Below are positions 1-5,231 of a DNA stretch of 8,456 bases, in pieces; position 1 is the first letter of the stretch; every line of letters starts with the position of its first letter. The notes below the pieces were generated by a model. It had not been told where the DNA came from. It worked only from the letters and a program-made list of their open reading frames with translations, and did no database searches. The DNA is taken from positions 1-8,456 of the forward strand of contig DUEQ01000227.1 in NCBI GenBank assembly GCA_011192085.1, given 5' to 3'. A program made the position numbers and the translations under genes. Source of the stretch: Caldilineae bacterium (GTDB taxonomy: Bacteria; Chloroflexota; Anaerolineae; J102).

Positions 1-4
1 TCAT
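1..4 (-). other. Probable start codon of a third gene of the nuoEF operon, cut by the window edge
   Basis: The reverse complement of bases 1-4 is ATGA: an ATG overlapping the nuoF stop codon, the same arrangement as the nuoE/nuoF junction. A GGAG lies 11 nt upstream of this ATG, which is long but usable when translation is coupled. Only four bases are visible, so no product can be read. Family precedent (hydC-hydB-hydA, hndA-B-C-D) predicts a catalytic subunit such as an FeFe-hydrogenase, a NuoG-like protein or a molybdopterin formate dehydrogenase. Confidence 0.35.
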
Positions 5-1926
5 GCCACCACAAACTCCAACCGCGGCGATGTAATCTCAATCGCATCGAAGTTACAAACCTCGTAACACATGCCGCAGCGGATGCAGATCTCCTGATCA
101 ATGACGTGCGGTTTGTTTTTCTCACCGGAGATGGCTTCAACTGGGCAGTTGCGGGCGCATACTACACATCCGACACACTCTTCCGCGATGATTTCATAAT
201 TGATCATGGCCTCGCAGGTAAGGGCCGGGCACGCTTTGTCCTCAATGTGCGCCCGAAATTCATCCTCGAAATGGCGCAGGATGGACAGCACGGGCGATGG
301 GGCCAGTTGCCCCAACGCACACAGCGACCCTGCCTGCATGCCCGCGGACAAGCGCCGCAGCTCATCCAGATCGCTGAGTTCTCCCTTGCCTTCAGTAATG
401 CGCTCCAGGATCTCCAGCATCCGGGTGCTGCCGATGCGGCAGGGCGGACATTTGCCGCAACTCTCTGCCACCACGAATTCCATGAAATACTTGGCGAACT
501 CCACCATGCAGGTGGTCTCATCGGCCACGATCATGCCGCCTGAGCCCATGACCGCGCCCGCGGCCCGCAGCGAATCGAAATCCACCGGCGTGTCCAGATA
601 CGCTTCGGGCAGCGCGCCGCCCAGCGGGCCGCCGGTCTGCACCGCCTTGAAGGCCTTGTCGTCATTGATCCCGCCCCCGATGTCGTAGATGATCTCCCGC
701 AGGGTGACGCCCATAGGCACTTCAATGAGGCCCGTGCGCTTGGTCTGGCCAGTGAGGGCGAAGACCGCGGTGCCGGTGCTGTTCTCCGTGCCGATGGACC
801 TGAACCAGTCCGCGCCCATGCGCAAAATGCGCGGGGCATAGGCGTAGCTTTTGACGTTATTGATGTTGCTGGGCTGCCCCCACAGACCTGAGACCGCAGG
901 ATAGGGCGGTCGCGGCCAGGGCTGGCCCCGCTCCCCCATGATGGAATTCATCAGAGCGGTCTCCTCCCCGCAGACGAACGCGCCCGCACCCTCGTAGATG
1001 GCCAAATGGAAATTGAAACCCGAGCCCAGGATGTTATCCCCCAGCAGCCCCAGCTCCTGCGCCTGTGCCATGGCGATGCGCAGGCGGCGGATGGCCAGGG
1101 GATACTCGGCCCGGACGTAAATGTACCCCTGCTCCGCACCGATGGCGTAGGCCGCGATGATCATGCCTTCGATGACCGAATGGGGGTCCCCCTCCAGCAC
1201 CGAGCGGTCCATGAACGCGCCCGGATCGCCCTCGTCCGCATTGCAGATGACGTATTTGGGATGCTTGGGCGTCTGACGAGCGAACTTCCACTTGAGTCCG
1301 GTGGGGAAGCCTCCGCCCCCGCGACCGCGCAGGCCCGAATCGGTGATCACCTGGATCACCTCCTCGGGCGTCATCTCCTTGAGGGCCATTTCCAGCGCGG
1401 CATAGCCATCCACAGCCAGATAATCCTCGATAGATTCCGGATCGATGAGCCCGCAGTTGGAAAGGACGATGCGCTGCTGTTTGGCTTGGAAAGGGATGCG
1501 TTCCTGCGTGCCGAGCGCCACGAAACTGAGGGAATGGAGCTCATGGTCGTGGGAGGTGGTGACCGTAGGGATGACCTGGCCCACGATAGTGGCTTTTTTC
1601 AACTTCCCGCCATCGAAGTAATGCCGGAAGATCTCCTTGACATTTCGTTTCGTGACATAGCCGTAGTTGATGCGCTCCCGGCCGCCAGCCTGGATCTCCA
1701 CCATCGGTTCGTAAGAGCACATGCCCACGCAGCCAACCTGGCTCACTACAGCCTCGATGCCCCGGGCCTCCAGCTCCTTTTGGATAGCCTCAGCGGTTTC
1801 GCCCGCACCCGCAGCCAGGCCGCAGGTTCCCATGCCGATGGTGATATACACATCCGCGTGTTGTTTGGCATGCCAGGCGGCCCGAGCCTGATCCCGCGGG
1901 AGGTCGAAGGTCCATGTTTGGGTCAT
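1..1926 (-). CDS. nuoF: NuoF-like NAD(P)H-binding flavoprotein, HndC/HydB type (diaphorase subunit)
   Basis: A 641-residue subunit that by family would bind NAD(P)H and FMN and pass electrons through Fe-S clusters in a cytoplasmic complex. Domains in order: a thioredoxin-like ferredoxin domain (about 24-115; C35 and C66-x3-C70); the NuoF core with the glycine-rich GRGGGGFPTG motif at 201-210, followed by NADEGDPGAFMDR and EGAGAFVCGEETAL; an SLBB domain (about 390-450); an N3-type [4Fe-4S] site, C490-x2-C493-x2-C496 and C536; and a C-terminal ferredoxin domain with two full [4Fe-4S] sets, C584/587/590/594 and C614/617/620/624. Complex I NuoF is about 430-450 residues and lacks the two end domains, so this resembles the beta subunit of NAD(P)-linked or bifurcating hydrogenases (HndC, HydB) or related formate dehydrogenases. 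The start is the ATG overlapping the nuoE stop, with AGGGGA 7 nt upstream. The catalytic partner is not in the window, so the substrate is open. Confidence 0.93.
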   Translation of the reverse strand: MTQTWTFDLPRDQARAAWHAKQHADVYITIGMGTCGLAAGAGETAEAIQKELEARGIEAVVSQVGCVGMCSYEPMVEIQAGGRERINYGYVTKRNVKEIFRHYFDGGKLKKATIVGQVIPTVTTSHDHELHSLSFVALGTQERIPFQAKQQRIVLSNCGLIDPESIEDYLAVDGYAALEMALKEMTPEEVIQVITDSGLRGRGGGGFPTGLKWKFARQTPKHPKYVICNADEGDPGAFMDRSVLEGDPHSVIEGMIIAAYAIGAEQGYIYVRAEYPLAIRRLRIAMAQAQELGLLGDNILGSGFNFHLAIYEGAGAFVCGEETALMNSIMGERGQPWPRPPYPAVSGLWGQPSNINNVKSYAYAPRILRMGADWFRSIGTENSTGTAVFALTGQTKRTGLIEVPMGVTLREIIYDIGGGINDDKAFKAVQTGGPLGGALPEAYLDTPVDFDSLRAAGAVMGSGGMIVADETTCMVEFAKYFMEFVVAESCGKCPPCRIGSTRMLEILERITEGKGELSDLDELRRLSAGMQAGSLCALGQLAPSPVLSILRHFEDEFRAHIEDKACPALTCEAMINYEIIAEECVGCVVCARNCPVEAISGEKNKPHVIDQEICIRCGMCYEVCNFDAIEITSPRLEFVVA

Positions 1927-2435
1927 GTCGTTTTCCCCTGAGTTGTTTTCGTAGCGGGCGATAACTTGCGCCTGAGGGTGCGAATCAGCTTATCCTGCTT
2001 CACCCGACCCATCACTTCATCATCCAGGATGGCCACTGGCGCCAGGGCGCAGGAGCCGATGCAATACACGATCTCCACGGTGAGCTCCCCATCCTCGGTG
2101 GTTTCCCCCACGCGGATGTGGTACTCCTCCTCCACCGCCGTCGCCAGAATGGGCGTCCCCTTCACATGGCACGCCGTGCCGTCACACAATTTCAACACGT
2201 GGCGCCCTCTGGGCTTGAGATAAAACTGTGCATAGAATGTGGCGACCCCATACACCTTGCTGGTGGAAAGATTCAAACGGTGGGCGATGAGCTCCAGGCT
2301 TTGGGGCGGGAGCCAGCCGTAAATCGCCTGGGTTTTCTGCAAGATGGGAATGAGCGCACCTTGCTGTCCCTGGAATGCTTCGAAGATCTCCTCCATGGGG
2401 GAGAGATCGATATGGTCGTCGAGGGCGATGGCCAT
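1923..2435 (-). CDS. nuoE: NuoE-like [2Fe-2S] subunit (HndA/HydC type)
   Basis: A 170-residue thioredoxin-fold subunit that by family carries one [2Fe-2S] cluster and works with the NuoF-like flavoprotein in NAD(P)H oxidation or reduction. An N-terminal helical part (about 10-75) includes the family stretch KVYGVATFYAQF at 60-71. The cluster ligands are all visible: C84-x4-C89 and C125-x3-C129. The length is normal for NuoE (about 160-180). I chose the start at 2435 because AGGAG (2443-2447) lies 7 nt upstream; the frame stays open to an ATG at 2492, but that has no Shine-Dalgarno sequence and adds a non-family tail. First gene of a minus-strand operon, overlapping nuoF by ATGA, so translation is probably coupled and near 1:1. 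It sits about 68 nt below a sigma70-like promoter. HndA, HydC and NuoE cannot be told apart without the neighbouring catalytic gene. Confidence 0.93.
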   Translation of the reverse strand: MAIALDDHIDLSPMEEIFEAFQGQQGALIPILQKTQAIYGWLPPQSLELIAHRLNLSTSKVYGVATFYAQFYLKPRGRHVLKLCDGTACHVKGTPILATAVEEEYHIRVGETTEDGELTVEIVYCIGSCALAPVAILDDEVMGRVKQDKLIRTLRRKLSPATKTTQGKTT

Positions 2436-2442
2436 GCAAGAT

Positions 2443-2447
2443 CTCCT
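2443..2447 (-). promoter_or_regulatory. Ribosome-binding site deciding the nuoE start
   Basis: AGGAG on the minus strand, 7 nt before the ATG at 2435-2433. It supports this start over the upstream in-frame ATG at 2492. Confidence 0.75.
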
Positions 2448-2509
2448 GTGCCGAGAGAAAAATAGCGATTTTCTGCCCGTAATCCAGTGCATGGGACAGA
2501 GGGGAAAGT

Positions 2510-2538
2510 ATTATACCTCCAAAAGGGGCGAGCGGCAA
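2510..2538 (-). promoter_or_regulatory. sigma70-type promoter for nuoEF
   Basis: On the minus strand TTGCCG (2538-2533) and a consensus TATAAT (2515-2510) are separated by exactly 17 bp. Transcription would start near 2503, giving a leader of about 68 nt before the nuoE ATG. This also excludes ATG 2492 as an efficient start, since it would lie only about 11 nt into the message without a ribosome-binding site. Confidence 0.65.
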
Positions 2539-2624
2539 TCGGAGATAAGGAAGGGGTGCGCGCGCAGGCTGATGGGCGGAGTGACGATCCATGAGGCTCC
2601 TTCACTTCCGGCTTCGTGCTTTTG

Positions 2625-2652
2625 TTGCACGCCCACCCTCCTATGATATAAT
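2625..2652 (+). promoter_or_regulatory. Strong extended -10 promoter for the mreBCD-mrdA-rodA operon
   Basis: TTGCAC (2625-2630), a 16-bp spacer, and consensus TATAAT (2647-2652) preceded by the extended -10 element TGA (2644-2646). Transcription would start near 2659, giving a leader of about 54 nt before the mreB GTG. It is the only strong plus-strand promoter I see for the five-gene operon. Confidence 0.75.
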
Positions 2653-2662
2653 CGTCTGCTGT

Positions 2663-2682
2663 GCATACGGGAGATCGTATGC
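2663..2682 (+). promoter_or_regulatory. 7-bp dyad / leader hairpin at the 5' end of the mreB transcript
   Basis: GCATACG (2663-2669) and CGTATGC (2676-2682) are perfectly complementary around a GGAGAT loop. The dyad begins about 4 nt after the predicted transcription start, a usual place for a repressor operator; as RNA it would form a 5'-terminal hairpin. The loop holds a Shine-Dalgarno-like GGAG, and 5 nt later the 3' arm holds an ATG (2679-2681) opening a 16-codon frame that ends at 2727-2729, out of frame inside mreB. Its role as operator, RNA stabiliser or leader-ORF switch cannot be settled from sequence. Confidence 0.5.
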
Positions 2683-2698
2683 CCATCAGCCTGGTTTT

Positions 2699-2704
2699 AG
2701 GAGA
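2699..2704 (+). promoter_or_regulatory. Ribosome-binding site of mreB (GTG start)
   Basis: AGGAGA is 8 nt before GTG 2713-2715. It fixes the non-ATG start of mreB; no in-frame ATG near the N-terminus would keep the conserved phosphate-1 motif at residues 19-27. Confidence 0.8.
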
Positions 2705-2712
2705 ATCCTCGC

Positions 2713-3774
2713 GTGATCAACCCTCTTGATTGGCTACTTGGCCTGTTTTCCCTTGATATCGGCGTCGATTTGGGCACGGCGAACACCCTGGTCGCCGTGC
2801 GCAATCGAGGCATCGTCATCAACGAACCCTCCGTCGTCGCCATCGAAAAAGATTCGAAAAAAGTCCTGGCCATCGGTCAGGAAGCCAAGGAGATGGTGGG
2901 GCGCACCCCCGCCAACATCATCGCTATCCGTCCCCTGCGCGATGGCGTCATCTCCGATTTCGACGTCACCGAGAAGATGCTGGAGTACTTTATCACGAAG
3001 GTGCACGACAGCATCTTCATGCTGGTGCCCCGCCCGCGCGTCGTGGTGGGGCTGCCCTCAGGCGTGACGGAGGTGGAGAAGCGCGCGGTCAACGATGCCG
3101 CGATCAACGCGGGCGCTCGGGAAGTCTATCTCATCGAGGAGCCCATGGCCGCGGCCATCGGCGCGGGCTTGGACATCACCGGCTCGCATGGCAACATGTT
3201 GGTGGATATCGGTGGCGGCACCACCGAGGTCATCGTCGTCTCCCTGCGCGGGATCGTGGTTTCGCGCTCGGTGCGCGTCGCGGGCGATGAGATGGACGAG
3301 GACATCATCAACTATGCTCGCCAGAAATACAACCTGGTCATCGGCGAGCGCATGGCGGAACAAGCCAAGATCGCCATCGGGTCCGCCTACCCCCTGGAGG
3401 AAGAGCAGCTCTTCCCCCTGCGGGGACGCAATCTCATCACCGGCCTGCCCGAGGAAGTGCTCATCAGCTCCGTGGAGGTGCGCGAGGCCCTGAGCAATTC
3501 GGTGAACATCATCGTGGACACGGTGCGCAGCGTGCTGGACGAAACCCCGCCCGAGCTCATCGCCGACCTAATGGAACGAGGGATCGTGCTGGCGGGCGGC
3601 GGAGCCTTGCTCAAAGGCCTGCCCGAACGCCTGGCGGAAGAGACTCGGATGAAGGTCTATGTGGCCGACGACCCCATGAGCTGCGTGGCTCGCGGCGCCC
3701 AGGCCGTGCTCGAAAACCTGCCGGTGTTGCAAAAAGTGCTCTCCGACACGCAGTTGCACGCGCCCACGATGTGA
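2713..3774 (+). CDS. mreB: Rod shape-determining actin homologue MreB
   Basis: A 353-residue bacterial actin that forms short membrane-bound filaments and directs lateral peptidoglycan synthesis. The actin/HSP70 ATPase motifs are intact: phosphate-1 DLGTANTLV (19-27), the stretch VVVGLPSGVTEVEKRAV (110-126), phosphate-2 DIGGGTTEV (165-173), and the adenosine motif GIVLAGGGALLKGLPERL from about residue 290. The N-terminus INPLDWLLGLF before the first strand is short and hydrophobic/amphipathic and probably anchors the filament to the membrane. Length is normal for MreB (about 335-350). It starts with GTG behind AGGAGA. First gene of the elongasome operon, separated from mreC by 77 bp with a hairpin, unlike the tight downstream junctions. 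Paralogues Mbl and MreBH share these motifs, but the position before mreC favours MreB. Confidence 0.97.
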   Translation: MINPLDWLLGLFSLDIGVDLGTANTLVAVRNRGIVINEPSVVAIEKDSKKVLAIGQEAKEMVGRTPANIIAIRPLRDGVISDFDVTEKMLEYFITKVHDSIFMLVPRPRVVVGLPSGVTEVEKRAVNDAAINAGAREVYLIEEPMAAAIGAGLDITGSHGNMLVDIGGGTTEVIVVSLRGIVVSRSVRVAGDEMDEDIINYARQKYNLVIGERMAEQAKIAIGSAYPLEEEQLFPLRGRNLITGLPEEVLISSVEVREALSNSVNIIVDTVRSVLDETPPELIADLMERGIVLAGGGALLKGLPERLAEETRMKVYVADDPMSCVARGAQAVLENLPVLQKVLSDTQLHAPTM

Positions 3775-3811
3775 CAGGGGCGCGCGGCATCCTTCGCCAG
3801 CATCCCCTCGG

Positions 3812-3832
3812 CATGGGCGGAGGCCGCTCATG
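3812..3832 (+). promoter_or_regulatory. Hairpin in the mreB-mreC gap sequestering a Shine-Dalgarno sequence
   Basis: CATGGGCGG (3812-3820) can pair with CCGCTCATG (3824-3832), nine base pairs with one G-U, around an AGG loop. The only strong Shine-Dalgarno sequence in the 77-bp gap, GGAGG (3819-3823), is in the stem and loop. Six nt after it, ATG 3830-3832 opens a five-codon frame (MISDN) ending at 3847, four nt before the mreC ATG. There is no T-run after the stem, so it is not a classical intrinsic terminator. A weaker AGGGG/CCCCT pairing (3776-3780 with 3804-3808) lies just upstream. Likely effects are reduced mreC initiation, coupling through the minicistron, or RNA processing; this is inference. 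Confidence 0.5.
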
Positions 3833-3851
3833 ATCTCTGACAACTGATTCT

Positions 3852-4718
3852 ATGATGACACGCGCTCGACTTCGCCCCCTCATCCTGCCGCTGATGATCC
3901 TGGGGGCGATTGTGATCATGGGTCTGGATATGGCGGGATTCCTGGGCCCGATTGATGATCTCATCCATACAGCCATTAAACCTCCCGCCATCTTCTTTTC
4001 CGAAGCCAGGCGCGTTGTTGGTTCGGGCGTCGCCACCCTGCGCGAGGTTGGCGACCTGAAGCAGCGCAACCTGGAGCTAGAAGCCCGCGTCAATCAGCTC
4101 ACGGTGGAGAATCTGCGCCTGGCCGAGGTGGAGACCGAGAACGCGCAACTGCGCGCCCTGCTGGATTTCGCCCAGACGAATCCCTCGTACGATATCCGGG
4201 GCGGCCAGATCATCGCCCGCGTCATCGGCGATGGCGCCAATCTCTTCACGCACCCCATCCAGATCGACCTGGGCGAGATCCATGGCATCCGTCAGGGCAT
4301 GCCCGTGGTCACGGATCGGGGGCTGGCGGGGCGCATCGCCCACGTCTATTCCCGCTCCAGCGACATCCTGCTCATCACCGATCCCCGCAGCAATGTGAAT
4401 GTCATGACCCAGGCCTCGCGCGCCCAGGGCGTGTTGCGCGGCCGGGTGGGACAGCCCCCCATTATGGAGTTCATCTCGCCCGACATCGCCATCTCGGAAG
4501 GGGAGATCATCATCACCTCGGGCCTGGGCGGCCACTTCCCCAAAGGGCTGGTCGTGGGCCAGGTGGTCGAGGTCATCCACAACGACAACCTCATGTTCCA
4601 GAGCGCGGTGATCCAGCCCACGGTGGATTTCGATCGCATGGAGCTGGTCCTGGTCATCACCAATTTCCCGCCCGAGGAACCGGAAGTCCTCCCTCCTCCC
4701 ACGCCGTCATCGCCCTGA
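3852..4718 (+). CDS. mreC: Rod shape-determining protein MreC
   Basis: A 288-residue bitopic membrane protein that links MreB to MreD, PBP2 and RodA and activates the synthase pair from outside the membrane. It has a short cytoplasmic tip, one membrane helix (about 9-28), a coiled coil (about 62-106, with NLELEARVNQLTVENLRL), and the two beta-barrel domains with family stretches DLGEIHGIRQGMPVVTDRGL, ITDPRSNVNVMT and TSGLGGHFPKGLVVGQV. The C-terminus is a proline-rich tail (about 275-288). Length is within the family range. An in-frame stop at 3831-3833 limits the start to the tandem ATGs at 3852 and 3855, and neither has a Shine-Dalgarno sequence of its own, so translation is probably weak or coupled to the upstream minicistron. 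The gap to mreD is 15 bp. Confidence 0.96.
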   Translation: MMTRARLRPLILPLMILGAIVIMGLDMAGFLGPIDDLIHTAIKPPAIFFSEARRVVGSGVATLREVGDLKQRNLELEARVNQLTVENLRLAEVETENAQLRALLDFAQTNPSYDIRGGQIIARVIGDGANLFTHPIQIDLGEIHGIRQGMPVVTDRGLAGRIAHVYSRSSDILLITDPRSNVNVMTQASRAQGVLRGRVGQPPIMEFISPDIAISEGEIIITSGLGGHFPKGLVVGQVVEVIHNDNLMFQSAVIQPTVDFDRMELVLVITNFPPEEPEVLPPPTPSSP

Positions 4719-4727
4719 GGTCGGGCG
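4711..4727 (+). promoter_or_regulatory. Small GC hairpin at the mreC stop / mreD start
   Basis: CGCCC (4711-4715) pairs with GGGCG (4723-4727) around a 7-nt loop that contains the mreC stop TGA and the only Shine-Dalgarno-like sequence, GAGG (4717-4720), 13 nt from the mreD ATG. The spacing is long for a direct site. It is short and may be chance in GC-rich DNA. Confidence 0.3.
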
Positions 4728-4733
4728 CGAGTC

Positions 4734-5231
4734 ATGCTGTATCTGATTATCTTCATCCCCCTGGCCCTGGCGCTGGTGGCTTTCCAATCGGCGGTGCTCA
4801 GTCAGATCACCGTGGCGGGCGGGCATTTCGACGCCATCATCATCGCGCTCGTCCTGTTCACCCTGTATGGCAGCTACGAACTGGGGCTTCTGGCCGCGGT
4901 GATCGTGGCCCCCATCATGGATGCCATCGCGGGCCTGCCCATGGGCGTCTCGGTCTTGCCTCTGTTCAGCGTCATCCTCCTGGCCCATTGGGGGAGCAAA
5001 ACCATCTTCGGCGCTCGGCTGGGGTGGCCCGTCATCGTTATCTTCCTGGGCGTGCTCCTGGCGGGGCTGATCACCCTGATCGAACTCTATTTGCTCGGAT
5101 GGAGTCTCGCCTGGGAAGCCCTGATCCTGCGGGCGCTCATCCCCTCCGCCTTTCTCAACGCCTTCGCGGCCCTGGTCATCTATCTCCCCATCGTCCTGAT
5201 CAGTGAACGGCAGGCCCTCCATCTGGAATGA
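4734..5231 (+). CDS. mreD: Rod shape-determining membrane protein MreD
   Basis: A 165-residue, almost wholly hydrophobic protein with about five predicted membrane segments (roughly 2-22, 30-50, 52-68, 72-86, 98-120 and 135-157, some of which may pair as one). MreD is the poorly conserved integral-membrane partner of MreC in the elongasome; length is typical (about 160-180). Support comes from position between mreC and PBP2 and from the MreD-like central stretch GLLAAVIVAPIMDAIAGLP. Start is the first ATG after mreC, 15 bp downstream, with only a weak GAGG in a small hairpin. The stop overlaps the mrdA start (ATGA at 5228-5231), indicating coupled translation. Sequence alone would give a weaker call than the context does. 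Confidence 0.9.
   Translation: MLYLIIFIPLALALVAFQSAVLSQITVAGGHFDAIIIALVLFTLYGSYELGLLAAVIVAPIMDAIAGLPMGVSVLPLFSVILLAHWGSKTIFGARLGWPVIVIFLGVLLAGLITLIELYLLGWSLAWEALILRALIPSAFLNAFAALVIYLPIVLISERQALHLE

Larger units (their letters stand above)
2565..2693. repeat. Perfect 13-bp inverted repeat pair flanking the mreB promoter
   Basis: CAGGCTGATGGGC at 2565-2577 recurs as its exact reverse complement GCCCATCAGCCTG at 2681-2693. The arms are 103 bp apart, and their centres about 116 bp apart, close to 11 turns of B-DNA. The mreB promoter lies between them. The left arm is upstream of the predicted mreB start, so the mreB transcript cannot fold the two arms together. A pair of operator sites joined by looping is one reading; terminal repeats of a small 129-bp insertion is another, though I see no target-site duplication. 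The left arm also lies between the two divergent promoters, so a bound protein could affect both. Confidence 0.6.

Noticed and set aside
1006..1941. 311-codon open frame on the plus strand opposite nuoF
   Set aside because: Antisense shadow of a gene with conserved FMN/NADH motifs; no family resemblance and no ribosome-binding site noted.
2436..2492. Longer nuoE with start at ATG 2492
   Set aside because: No Shine-Dalgarno sequence, only about 11 nt from the predicted transcription start, and the added 19 residues do not resemble NuoE; ATG 2435 has AGGAG at 7 nt.
3776..3808. Terminator between mreB and mreC from AGGGG/CCCCT pairing
   Set aside because: Five outer pairs around a 23-nt interior with weak internal pairing and no T-run; noted only as context for the stronger hairpin at 3812-3832.
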